Source of the DNA: Tubiluchus corallicola | Lineage: Eukaryota; Priapulida; Priapulimorpha; Priapulimorphida; Tubiluchidae | Assembly: GCA_030141605.1 (NCBI GenBank) | Contig: JAQGDQ010000256.1 | Span: 99,501-163,500, forward strand | Direction of reading: 5' to 3' | Length of the DNA stretch: 64,000 bases | Shown here: positions 49,598-62,230 of the stretch, one piece after another | Numbering within the stretch: position 1 is the stretch's first letter | How the letters are laid out: each line of letters opens with the position of its first letter | Made by a program: the position numbers and the translations under genes | Notes under the pieces: model-generated | Told to the model about the DNA's origin: nothing | Databases searched by the model: none | Seen by the model: the letters and a program-made list of their open reading frames with translations, nothing else

Positions 49598-52500
49598 TCT
49601 TCACAAAATTTCGGAATGTTCTGCTCTCCTCTTTTAAGAAAAGGTACTTAGACAAAAAATAAGTCTGTAGGGCTATAGCATTGGTATAAATGATTGTCTA
49701 TCACACTAATATGCTCTAAAGTGTAAATGGTTTTTTATGTTTGCTAACAAACATTCCATTCATACTCACACACAGCTTTTCAAGAACAAAATGTTTGTAG
49801 TGTGAACACTGGTGCTTGTGAATACAGCTTTTGTTGTTCAATACGTAGGTTTGTTGTTGGTTTTAAATATAATTTGAATTTTTAGCGTGTAATAATTTAG
49901 GACGCTTCCGTTAAGCTACTTTCAAACGCTGAAATTTCCATCTTGAATCGTTCATGAATCGTTCCTCTTCGCATGAAATTCGTCCAACACACAAGTGCGT
50001 TCACAAGTTGTTGCTTTAGTTTCACTTGTTTTCTTTAAATTGAAAAACGCTGATTCAGACCTGAAGTGACTACGCTACATGCGCATCATCTTCGCAATCA
50101 AATAGCCTATTTCATTCAAATAATTATTGACAATTCATAACGTTTACAAAGATAAAAAAAAATATCACAAACAGCACCAACAGTTGTTTGGTGAGTCTGA
50201 CATCAACTTTCCGTTAGAATTCATGTTATAATGTCCTAATGTTCTACGTTTTTTCGCTTAAAAGAAATTTAATTTTTGCTTAAAAGAAAATAGCAAACGA
50301 ATTGCTTGTTAAATTTGTCGAACGTTTTGTTAAAAACTTTGGAAACTCGTTCTGATAAATATCAGCCTGGGAACTTTCACTTGCCAAAATCAGGTGCTTA
50401 GCGAATGCCTTCAATTCAAATATTAAATAACGACATGCGCTTTATCATATAAAAACCACGGACGCGTAGTCGGATCTAACTCCTAGATGAACCTTGTATT
50501 GCTCCGAATGCTTTACATTGAATTTGGCTAATAAAGTATATATGATCGTAGAATGGCTGTTGCAAAACTTAGCCAAGTCACGAACGTCTAAGCGTAGTCT
50601 TTCTAATCAAAGAGCAGTGCCTGGTTTACTAATGGGAATTACAGCGGAACAAACAAAATTTTGCAGTAAACAGGACAGTAATTGTTACGACTGATAATAA
50701 ACCTCGTTATGAAGAAGGCTTGAATAGTAGAAAAAATTGCAAAAGAAAATTTAAAAATAAAAGACATTTGCTTCATTTAGCAGCTTTTATTGATAAACTT
50801 CGACATTTCGACTCAGCGTCGATAGTGACTGTTTTTGACAACTTCAAATGTTTTTATTTCATTCAGTTTTTGTCAGTTTTTCGCATCCTCAAAGTGCTTT
50901 AAAGCTCTAATGCGCCTCCATTTTTCTTTCAACAGACTCTGATTTATAAATAGTCTTGTTCAAACTATTTTGACGTTCAGTCTATACATCTCCGTATGAG
51001 TCCTAAACCTTGTTTATATTATCCGGGTCATATAAGTTTGCCTCATGCCAGTATCACAGTCCTACGTAACTCACGTAAACAATGTTTTTAAGTTGCAAAG
51101 TGAATATTCGATAATTAATTTCTTTGCATTTAATAACTTTGCAATGTTTTATTGCAATTACAGCAATACTGCTAACTTTGTTGAATATCAAACATGCGTT
51201 AAAGTAAATATATGTCAGCACGTTGATGGTTTTGTAAATGGAGTAATAATTAATTTGTATTAAATAACAAGCAAGGTGGTCGTGAACAACGGAAGACGTA
51301 GGGTTGACTTTAGTGCTGTGACTTGGATGGTGCGCTTCCGAACTTCCTTTAACTTATTTTTTTCGCATTTGGCTGTTTCTTAGATTTTCCTGGGCTTAAA
51401 GTAGTTTCATGTTCACCGACTGACTCACTAGTATTCACTGATTCAAGTCAAGAAGGTCTTAGCCCAAAGAAAAATTGACCCTGAACTATATTTAATTTCA
51501 TAAACGATAACATTGTAACGAAGTAAAATCGCGGATATGAGCGGTTTGGTAGTGCCATACATTGTAACACAGCTAACTTTTTGTCATTTTGTCAGTAATG
51601 TTATCTAAATAACTATCTATCTTCACTGCATCTCTAAGGTTAAATAAATGCTTAAAGATATATATATATAAATTCGACAAAAATTAGGATACCAAGGTTA
51701 TAAGATTCGAGTTGAAAATGAACTTTGCACTAAACTACTTGTGTTTGATTATTCACCACCTTGCAGTTTTGAAGTGACTTTTACCATAAACCGCGCACAC
51801 AAAATCACCGATTAATTTACGAAAATCTGTGGACTATGGACTAAAATCTATCTACTATAACTTACCCAAATTTGGGCCAAAATCACATACAGTTTCCAAA
51901 TGGCAAACATTTTGCGTTTTCATATTTTTGCATTGAGTTTGACTCGCTGACTCACGTCACCAGTTTAAGATATATTGGGAATAAGTCTAGGCACAGAATT
52001 TAATTAGCGTTAGAAATAACGTGAAGAAAAAAGATACAAAAAATTAGTTGTGTTATCGAGTGTACCCGTCCGCATATGTACACATATGTATATCCTCGAT
52101 TCTACTTCATTTAAAGGTCTGTAAAAATTATAATTTTGGTACCTAGTGAGGATCATATAACACGGTAAAGTTTTTTTTCTTAATTTCAGGCTTTAAGGAT
52201 AGACCAGATGTCAGAAAATTTGACACAAATTTAGCGTTTTAACTATCAAAATCCAATGTGTGCTTATCACCTCATCTGAAAGTACCTGTTTTTGGACTAC
52301 ATAGTTGTAATTATTATTCCTTATTAATTTTTCTTTGCTTTACTATTATTATAACAGTTTTATTTAAAAAAATGCATTTTATATTTTACTCAAAAACTGA
52401 AATGCATTTTGTATTTTATTCTGAAAACTGAAATACAGTTGTTTTTTTTTCTAATATGTTCATACCAGTGCCAGTGAAAACCGTTTTTCAAACGCGATCT

Positions 52501-53462
52501 AATCACATGAAACGATGTACTCAAACTCTCGTTTTATTTTGCTAAATTGCGTCGGCTGTTTATAAGCCTAACTACATTAACAACTTTCAAAGAGTGTTTA
52601 TTAGGCTAAAACTGGCGGAGAAAATTTCGGCGCCTGTGAACGATTCAGGTTTCCTTAAAAGCGTTGTTTAGGTTGGTATGCAATTACGTCACGCGAGTAT
52701 TTTCTCCACGCATAAGATTTTATTACACTTCTATCAAAATTAATGCGTCGTAAGTAGCAGTTAGCAGTTCAATCGTAAAGAGACATGCGCTCACTTCGTG
52801 TAAATTGTGCAATAGTCGGAATTTTTGTTAATATTTTAAGACAAATTTCTTCCGGGAGAACATATACGCGCCAGTCATGCTCTTACTTGTAAATAAAAGT
52901 AGTTAGAGTTAAGCGTGCAAGATTAGCACTAATGCTGTTCGTTTCTCTCACCAAAACTGTTTATCAAAGCATTAAAAGGATTTCTCGGGAGATTCTTGGG
53001 TCACCGAAAATGAGGTCACATTTTCTAGAACGTACAAAGAGAGGCAGTATTAACTTAATATAAAACCTACTTAATTCTGATGATCTGCTGCACTAGATAT
53101 GTTGGATATGTAATTCTGATAGATATGCTGTTTATAGTGCCTATATATATTGTTTATATTGTGCTTGCTTAAACAAGTCTAACTAACTTACTTAATTAAT
53201 TGCTATTCTGGACTAATTATATTATATAAACCAACAGCAACGTAAACGTATTTTCTTTGTTTCAGAAACATATTCCCCGTAATTTCAAAAAAATAGTTGT
53301 TGCCATTTCATGCTCGCTTTAAAAATATCAATTATTAATAAAACTTTTTTATTTAGAGTAACATTATACAAGAATTAAAATGGATTGAAGAACCAATTAG
53401 CTCTTTAATATAACAAGAGTGGCATATTTTCTTGAGTAACAAAAATTAGTTAAAACACTAAC
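49598..53462. other. Non-coding stretch with a small tandem repeat
   Basis: At 52367-52438, the words ACTGAAATGCATTTTATATT, ACTGAAATGCATTTTGTATT and ACTGAAATACAG occur at ~32-bp intervals, a two-and-a-half-copy tandem repeat. A short TA run is at about 51657-51670. No gene supported. Confidence 0.5.
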
Positions 53463-53654
53463 CTTGTGCTTGCCCAAAAATACAACTATTGCTGATAATG
53501 TAAATATAAGACAGCTAAAAACCACTATAATTGAAATAAACTGATATGAAAATGTACGCAAAATTTGTCTGCACGCGTGCTTTACACATGGCGCAGCAAA
53601 ATAAATTTTCTCTTTTACACTTATCTGTTTGTGTTTTGCGTTCAAATTAGACAT
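53463..53654 (-). CDS. Candidate first coding exon of a single-pass membrane protein
   Basis: ATG at 53654 opens 64 codons that end exactly at a donor-like site, CACAAG|GTTAGT, in phase 0. The peptide has a basic N-terminus (MSNLNAKHKQISVKEKIYFA, then APCVKHACRQILRTFSYQF) and then a ~20-residue hydrophobic helix (ISIIVVFSCLIFTLSAIVVF), followed by LGKHK. This is the layout of a type II membrane protein anchor or the first membrane segment of a channel or transporter. No family is recognised and the next exon was not found. A chance ORF cannot be excluded. Confidence 0.3.
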
Positions 53655-55682
53655 GAATCATTGCAAATTATTCGTAACTTTTATTAAGCTAGATAGTTCC
53701 TAATACCTATAATTAGTAAATTTTAGTTCGAGGAGCTCCCTTAAAGTGTAATGTTGGCAGAAAGTGTCAATGTTTATTGTTGAAAGTAGCAGCTGTGTGA
53801 CAAACAAATACTTTTGTGGTTAACCACAGTAAATAAGCCTACCTTTCATATCAATCAAAGCATGCACGTTATTTTATTAACTTAAAACCGATGCCATTAT
53901 ACAAACAACAGTTCAATTAACAATAGTGCTATCATATTATACCCCATTTGCTCATTTAAAAAGCATTAAATATTGTTGTCGCAGGCAAATGCGAAACTAA
54001 GTATTCTATAAGGTACTTAGGTTTTTTATTGAGTGTCAAAACAAATCAGACAAAGTGCCTAAAATAAATTTTTCTGCACTTTTCCTAAGCATCATGTATG
54101 TTGGAAAAATTTGTTTTTAGACGCATGTAAAGTGCGTAATGTATAGGTTTTGGATATACTTTTCCTAGGCATTTTAGATAATATTAATATCAGATAATAT
54201 TAATGTAAAAACAATACAAAATGCAATGGCCAGTTGTTTTGGGATAATTTTCCTGGGTATTTTACTTTAGGGATTTACTACGAATTTTGCTTTAGGGAGT
54301 GGGTGAAATAACGGATGTTTAGATATTTAATGGATTAAAGCGGAGTTGAAGGTGCTTGCATTTGTGTGGTAAAAAAATCAAGTAAACAGACAGGTTACAC
54401 GACGGTTTCATTAACAACTGGCGTCTGCTGTTACAAGTGCTATGTTTTAGTGTTCTGTGCAAGATAAATGCAGAAATATTTAATGATTCTGTGCTTAAAA
54501 TGAAGGAATGATTTTACACTTGGCTTACAAAAAAGACAAGGCAGTACAGCAAAGGACTGTTTTCCTGAGTGACAAAAATATCAGCAATTAATCAACGATG
54601 TAAATGACTCGATTGTCAGGAACAAAAACTGCTGGCTATTGATTGTCGGCTATTGCAGAAATATAATTTTGTTGAATGGCTGACATGCAGCAAAGCAAGC
54701 TTACAGTATCAGGTCCTGTATAAGAAGAAAGTTCGTGTGCTAAAAACAGAAGTGCTTGACATACTTCATGATACACATATGTCACTTATACAATCAAATG
54801 GTCTATAGTTAATTGAAAACCGTATTATTTTCTTCACACTACTCAGTTATATTTTCACAAACAGATTTTTAGGCGCCATTAAAACAATTAATTATTAAGT
54901 TTACTTGATCCGCTTGCTTAATTTAAAACACTGACTGAGTCATTTCACTCATTCTGTACAATCCTAGGAAAAGTTAAATTCAACGCGAGTTGCGTTCACT
55001 TTACACTTGGCCAAAGTCGTTTTAGGCATTCCATGCAAATATGTAAATCCTACCTGTTATACAAAATATCTACGAAAACGTGAAAGTGTCACAGCAAAAA
55101 AAATTGTTTCATACTTTTCCCGAAACGCACAGGTATTATGAAATTATATATAAAAAATGCCTAGGTATCTGACATTTTACATATTGGCTGTAACATAGTC
55201 TAAAACATGTAACACAGTCATGTAACAAAACTAAAAATATGGTCTCTCTTGACATACTTAAATAATCGAAAAATCCATTATATTTTTAATTATCTATACA
55301 CAAAAACTTACGGGTATCCTGCGCTAGTGTCTATCATTTTGGGTGTGTGTTTGTGAGGTCACTCCTGCATGGTTATTAGTCCATTCCATTCAACTTTTCG
55401 GTTTTTAGTCTGGTTTCATACAGTGGAATACTCCAGTTTCCAGCATTTTTATACGCTTTAAGTTCTTATAACTCACTTAATCATTTTATGTATAATAGAA
55501 AAAACATTTGTAAAAGACACTTAGTTTTGTATTAGCGTTTAAAAGCCAAACAAAATGATGCAGCTTTATTTTAAGAAGTCCAATCGTCCATTTATAACAT
55601 AATCTTCGACAAACCATATCTGTTTGGTATCCGAATAAAACTGACTTGACAAGAACTTTGAGGTAATCATATCGAAATCAGA
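53655..55682. other. Non-coding stretch with recurring CTTTTCCTAGG motif
   Basis: TTTTCCTAAGCAT, TTTTCCTAGGCAT and TTTTCCTGGGTAT occur at about 54080, 54160 and 54247 (~80-87 bp apart), with an inverted CCTAGGAAAAG at 54965 and AATGCCTAGGTA near 55157. This may be a weak tandem repeat or the remains of an element with inverted ends. A phrase resembling a retroelement tail (CCGAATAAAACTGACTTGAC) lies near 55632. No gene seen. Confidence 0.4.
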
Positions 55683-55703
55683 TCACGTGACTCGATGACG
55701 TCA
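55683..55703. promoter_or_regulatory. Adjacent E-box and CRE palindromes
   Basis: CACGTG (55684-55689) and TGACGTCA (55696-55703) lie 6 bp apart in a GC-richer island (55680-55880) that also has CAATAAAGCGCTGATAAAG. Both are perfect palindromic sites for bHLH and CREB/ATF factors. The surrounding 60-codon minus-strand frame is Ser/Arg-rich and probably not coding. Possible promoter or enhancer; function is inferred. Confidence 0.3.
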
Positions 55704-55870
55704 CTGACGAAGCCCGCACTGATACTCTCGCGGCGGCTAGAATTCGTGCATTAGTGGAAATCGATGGAATCCGCAGGTCGATGGGATGTGTTGATGTGCA
55801 GCTCCTGCGAGTATTTGCGCTTTGTTGCCCAATAAAGCGCTGATAAAGTGATGCACTCACTCATAAGCTA

Positions 55871-57009
55871 CTTAGTTAATTGATGGCCGCGCAACCAGCG
55901 GGAAAAATTGATCAAAGAAACTTAACTTGAAAACTTTACACAAACGCTACAAAGTTTGATCAAGAAATTTTGGTCTTTTTCAAAATTAGTCTGCATCCTT
56001 TTTTGTATTTCTTTATTTTAGCTGATCTCAGGGTGCGTACCTAAACATAAAACCATAATTGTTAGAATGTTACCTGCAGAACGCCGAACATCAAAAGACA
56101 CGAGCGATTGAGGTCGTTATTGATGCTAAATCTAGCTTTAGCTTTAAACATAGTTTGAAACATTAAATGCTTCGGATTATCACGACGGTCTATAAGGAAT
56201 TCACATACGTGAATACAATGAAATTCCCTAGCACAGATATCTACGTAATATAGTTTAAGAATTAGTCAATGTCACGACTCGACACCTAAAACTCAGTGCC
56301 TAACATAATGATTAAATCAGTGTATTAGTTCTCTTAAAATTCTCTGCTCGCGGATTAAAAAATATGTACATGCTACGTCTAACGCCCTCAAATAAATAAA
56401 ACTATATTTACTAATAAAACCACTCTACAATTTCAGTTTGCTCTTGATGAAAGCAATATGTAAAACATATGCGTAACTTCCTAGTAGTCTTCAGAGCTTC
56501 ATATCATACAGGCCCCTGTAGCCAGGACATGTACGTGGCTTCATATTGGGCCCTGTAGCTCTGTAGCAATGAGCAATGAAAAGGATAACGACTGCATTTA
56601 TTGCACCCGATTTGAAAACGCAATGAACGTAAATAATAGCATTCCCAAGAACATATGTGCAGCACCTGATGTCTTACACTAAGTTATACTACGCTAGAGA
56701 AAGCAAAATAATTAGTTTGTTAATAGACTGCAGAAGATCTATGTAATACCTACGTAATTTTATTTCGATAGCAGTTTTGTACTGTCTGGTTCTGTGCATA
56801 TTATATTTGTTTTGATTATTTACACGATCTAAAGGGATTGGCTTTATTAAAAACCTTTCGAATCGTGTATTCATTCTTTTGTTAATATATTCGCTCATGA
56901 ATTGTGCATTCATCTCCGCGTTCGTCCGTCTGTCCATTCAACGGCTGATTCGCTCGTTTAAGATTTCATTTACATCGTCAGTTTAGTAGATTGATGTTTC
57001 ATTATTTTT
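55871..57009. other. Non-coding stretch, nothing recognised
   Basis: No supported gene, RNA or repeat. Confidence 0.45.
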
Positions 57010-57415
57010 TACTCTGTTCTTTCTATCATTTTCATTAGTTACAATCATTTCGTAGTTCATTTAACAATTAACTCATTTGCTTTTTTATTTGTTTACTCAG
57101 TCACTTGTTCATGCCTGTATTGATTCATTTATGCATTCATTCACTTTTTCGTTTTTACACTAATTCATTCATTCGGTCATCCGTGTATTCATCCATTCAC
57201 TTACTCATTCATTTTTCTTTTGTTCTTTCTATCTGTCATTTGATTTATTTTTCGTCCGTTTGTTCGCTTGCTGTCTGTTTTTCCCATGCATCCATCCATT
57301 TTTCATTTATTCATTTCATGGCTCTCCGATTCACTAATTTATTCACGCACTTACTCATAACGGAGTTAATTTACTGAAGTCAGTCAGCCATTCACTCAGT
57401 AAGTCAGCCTTTCAG
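57010..57415. repeat. Degenerate (ATTC)n tetranucleotide tract
   Basis: TTCATTCATT-type words recur throughout on the plus strand, mixed with TCCATCCATTT and TTCACTTACTCA variants, ending in CAGTCAGCCATTC forms. The Phe/Ile/His-rich frame at 57105-57377 is an artefact. Confidence 0.8.
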
Positions 57416-60400
57416 AAAGACAGGCATTAATTAAACCAGTCTTCTAACCAACACCCAGTAATTTACATGTCTATTCAGCGAGCGGGTTCATTAACATATA
57501 TGACAATTTAGATCCTTTTGTAATGAAATACTTGTCATTAGAATGATGAAAAGTAATGTAGGATTCAATCTGATTTCTGTCTCAGCTGCGATCCATCATA
57601 AAGAGCGAGATAAGCGCCTCGCGCGTCTGAAAACTCATCCATTACTTTGTCACACTTTTCTTCCAAGCAGATCCAGAAACCGGAAACGGAAATATTGCAG
57701 TAATCCTGTACTTTCACTTCATATTGACATAAAAACCCTACATTTAAGCAACATCGAAAAAGCAACCATGCTATCTTAACGAACTTATGCTCACATCGTG
57801 GTGACAGCGACATGGGACATCTTCGTCGAGAGCTTCTATCTGCATCCGCCTTTAATTCTTATCGCCTGATTGCATATTGTCAATTTTAAATTACAGTCTA
57901 TCAAACGACTCAATTCACAGAAAGCGTTCCAAATAAAAGCTGAAATTTGAGCATTATAAATTCGATTTTTTCACAATGTTTTTTAATATCTTCCCACAGA
58001 GGAGTGCGAATTTTTAATGCTTTGTTATACATGTCGCCAAAACAAGACCACTCCAAGTAGAGGCTAAGAATAAGAATGTGAAGCCAAAAAATATAACCAA
58101 ATTGTGAATGATAACAAGTATCCATTAATCTCTTCTTAAAGGAAGTGGACTGATAACAAACAATTTCCTCTATGGAACTCCACATATTGATCCTTATTCT
58201 AGAAATGTCAGTGCTAAAATTATGAGAAATAGCCGTGTACTCCGTGTAAATTATCTGATTTTGGAAATAGAGATTATTTCATTTCACTGAAAAAAGTCAT
58301 GACAACACCGTCCGAAAAAGTAACGATATAGAAGTTTAATGTAGCACAAATGTTCGCTGAGAAAGTAGTGTAAAAATTGATATTATTGGACAAGATCATT
58401 AAAAGTGTGGAACGGATTAAGAACCTCCGGGACAGCACGCATTCTTAGAACGTTTCCAAGGAACGTTTCTTTAAGTAAACTTAAAGAAAGTTTACTGCAT
58501 CTTTCCGTGGTGTAAACGGGGCTAAAGAGGCTGCAGGTTTTCAATTTTGCAATTTCCCAAAACTTAATGCAATGTATGTTAACAGTTTGAGGCAACCAGC
58601 TCCAAAGTTAATATCTCAATAACCTTTGAGATATTAAGAATTCTAGAACACTGATAAATAGTTTGTCGCCCAAGATTTATATTGTTTCAGAAGTGAGGTT
58701 ACATAAAATATTTTAATCCAGAGAGTATCCTTAATCAGTAAGTCTATTTTAAATTTAATTTTGTCTATAACATGAAAATCCGTAAAGTTGCATAACTGAT
58801 TCTAAAATTTGAATGTTACATGTGATAGTGTGGCTTATGTAGTAAACTAGTATTTCATGTGTAATAATAGTTTTTATCGTTTTGTTTAAATTATTTAGAT
58901 TTAACTTTGAAAATGGGTTTAAAAGCAGTGAAGCCAGTATGTTATAATGAACAAAGCTTTTATAGGTGCTGAAATGTCATTGCAATAAATTAATAAATAA
59001 GTAACATTGTGCCCTTATTTTTTTCTAAATTCATATTTTTAGACTTTGACTTTGTAGTAGATTATCTTTCTGTACTGCTCCGTTGCGTAATTACCTAGCT
59101 ATCTTGCCTTTAAATTTACAATGAAGTCACAACGATTTGTACCTGCACATATCTTTGATTAGTCAACAAAAGTTTTAAGATTTATTTTTATCGCAATCTT
59201 GTAGATAAAATGATTTTACACATTAGGAAATATAAGCCAGCTTTTAGCTGACAATGGACGAACGGACACCGAAACCCTTAAGGAATTTTCAGAAGAGTAT
59301 TTATTATATTCTTACACCTATGTGTAACAGTTTTTCAGGTTAGTCGGTAGGTACACCTACATCTGCCACTCTCATCAACTCGTTACCATTATTGAGTGCA
59401 GTTGATCCGTCGCCCGGTCTTGTATTACGAAAATCAATTGGAAAGAATGGTGCCTCGTTACGACCACGCGCGTGCAGAAATAGCGATATTCTTTATCGAG
59501 TTATGCGCAAATCCACAAAATGATCAAACTTGAGCACCGTCGTAATTTGTTGCCACACGACGAGCAAGTTAAACACATGCTAATGTATAACTGCATATAT
59601 TACTAGGAAAACATCAATCAATTGTAGCAATTCATAACAGCAAAGTTGACTACACTGTGCCACAAATGTTTTGTCTAATAGTAATGAACACTTATTTAGT
59701 GTTAAAATGCACCGTGTCGTAAGTAACACAAGACAGGAGCAAAATATTATCCCGTAGCTACGAAGGTAGATTATGTAATGTCACAACGTTGATATTTTGT
59801 CAGACCGTCAAATCTGGTTTTCGAGCACTTCATTCTAAATTCAGTCTTGAACAAACACGGCTTTGCATAAATAGCTTGCTTGCTTATAATTTACTAGAAC
59901 GCTCGTCAGTGCTTCGTGGGTCACATTTGTAACGATCTTGTTTTACATGTAAACCAAGAAGTGCATTATAAATTTGTAATTTAAAATTAATAGAAAATTC
60001 GAATTGAATCCACCAATTAACTTTGCAGAAACAGGTAATAGGCGCAGGTGCTTAGCGAAAATGAAACAACGACGAGGTTGTGTGGTAGATTTAGATTTTG
60101 TAGCCTCTGAATTTTTGTGCCCCTGACAAATACGCAAATTTTGAAAGCAGTTACTGCATCAAATTTACAACCACATAGCTACTAGGGATGATTATTGAAG
60201 CCATTTTTACTGTTGTGATCGTGTTTGCAATACTTACTAAAATACAATAGTGATAACCTGGGATAGTTAAGTTTACTATTTTAATAATACTGACGAGCTA
60301 TCCATCGGTCTACCATCCTTTACTTAGTTCACGGCATGCTCCACTTAGCAAGTTCTTGCTTACTTTTGTTGCCGTCTAAGATATGTATACGTCAGTGGGT

Positions 60401-60551
60401 ATATTAATTAATGCCCTCTAAGATTCACCAAGGTTTTTACAACCTGGTGGGTAAGAAGATAATGTACATAACAATAAGATATGGGCCATGCACACCTGGT
60501 TATAAAAAAGAGTAATCAAATAAAACACGGACATTTTAACGATGGCTCAAA
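57416..60551. other. Non-coding stretch with one perfect palindrome
   Basis: A perfect 24-bp palindrome lies at 58466-58489 (TTTCTTTAAGT, two A's at the centre start, then its complement). No gene supported. Minus-strand frames 58185-57910 and 58595-58383 have retroelement-like composition but no RT motif. A block ending TAATAAATAAGTAAC near 58998 resembles a retroelement tail. Confidence 0.4.
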
Positions 60552-60683
60552 CCCACAATTAATTAAATTTTGATACCAAACTTGAAAGACCGGAAATGTG
60601 AATACGTTGGGTCACAGTCTGTATACAATTTTTTCACATTTCCTATCTTTCAAGTTTACTGTCAATATTTAATTAATTGTGGG
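60552..60683. mobile_element. Hairpin MITE-like element, 132 bp
   Basis: The ~51-bp arms at 60552-60602 and 60633-60683 are inverted copies: CCCACAATTAATTAAAT at the left end against its complement at the right end, then AAACTTGAAAGA and GGAAATGTGAA. There are few mismatches and a ~30-bp centre. No coding capacity. The sequence is unrelated to the hairpin at 36612-36747. Confidence 0.87.
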
Positions 60684-62029
60684 CATGTACCAGCATTAAT
60701 AATAATCTCGATATTAAAATTATAATAATTAATCAGACATCTCAAAAAACTGATTTTACTACCACATAAATAGTTATTGCAGATACTCCTTGTATACAGT
60801 AATAACTCCTGTGGCTGATTAGGTGAACAAAAGAAGGCGACTAGGTCTTCAAATAGGTACGGAAACTATATCTTTGAATGTAGCATGTTTTTAAAAACCT
60901 ATAAATTTCTGCTAATAACAAGTTTTTCCACAATTTTTCCATCTAAGTACTGACCTGCTTTAACATTCTTTAACTTTGGAGGCTCATTCAGCAATGCTAC
61001 TGCGCATTTGCATGCTGTTTTCATTATAGCCAAGGCTGATTTGTGTAAAATTTTTGAAATATCTCGGGGAACCACGTGAAAAATGAATATCTTCTAGGAT
61101 GGCTTTAAATTGCCAACGCTTTTAGAAATGACATACTGTAAATATTATTATTACTAATCGAATGATTTAACAAACTCTGTCCAATTAAACTGCCTCGTAT
61201 TTTTGCTAAGCATGCCGAGGACTAACTAACTTTCTTCAGTGGCAAGCCTACGTTTGCGAAAAGAAATCTTAGTTAAAAGCAAATTACAAGAACAACAGTT
61301 AACTTAAAAACCAAACTACTTCTGGAACGACGTCAGTTGCATAATCGCCTTCCGTTTCGTCAGTGTTTCTTGGATTATGCGATTTGTCTGAATCTGAATT
61401 AGGTGGATTAGCCTGCCACGTTAGGTTCGCCCCAAGACAGATCGGTAAATCTAAACTATGTAATTGGGCGTGACGCAAGGCTGTTAGAATTTCCCCCTTG
61501 TTTGCTCAGTCATTTTCTGTATTTCGAAGCCTAGTTGCAATTGAAGTCATTTTTCAACTGAACCGGTTATTAGAAAACGTTCGCCTAATGCGCCTTTCTG
61601 AACAGAAATACCAATCAAGAACCAGCATGTCTGGTAAACAGCATAATTGTATTAGGAGTAGACATGTTATTTAAATATATATACCTCCAGATATTTACTC
61701 GATCAATGCGAAAACTATTTTCAAAGCCAGTCCATCCAGAAATTCTTCGTCTATTGAATATTCAGATGATTATACAAACGCTTGAGGGTCTACGTTAGCA
61801 AATTTGTGGCGGTCAAATTAACTCTTAAATGCCATGTACGGGAGGTTTTGCCACACAGCTATAGCATCTTGTTTCGTTATTGCGTCACTGTACACACTAA
61901 ATGATATTTACCCAACTAATTTGCTTTATTAACAAGCTTCTGGAATAAATTCTCTTTGAAAAAATATTATAGCTAGGGGTAAGCATTCCACGCGCATTTA
62001 CTTGTTGGTTATTTGACTGGCTGACTTTT
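60684..62029. other. Non-coding stretch, nothing recognised
   Basis: No supported gene, RNA or repeat. Confidence 0.45.
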
Positions 62030-62230
62030 GGTTAGTTGATCGGTTGGTTGGTCAGTTGACTGGATGTTTCTCAGTTTGGTTGATTGTGTAGTGTGGTTGC
62101 TGAATGGTCAGTCAGGTGAGTGGCCAACTGAATAACTGATTGGTTAGCTGAATGACTAGCTGATTGACTAACTGCTAAGTTACTTTATAAGTTACTAAGA
62201 CTTACTTAATATTAGTAACTTATTAAACAT
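62030..62230. repeat. Degenerate (TTGG/CTGA)n tract ending in a small hairpin
   Basis: GGTTGGTTGGTCAGTTGACT and GAATGACTAGCTGATTGACT style words repeat irregularly. At the right end TAAGTTACTAA (about 62178) is matched by TTAGTAACTTA (about 62212), giving an 11-bp-arm hairpin. Confidence 0.7.

Noticed and set aside
57910-58185. Minus-strand ORF with retroelement-like composition
   Set aside because: No RT, endonuclease or zinc-knuckle motif could be identified.
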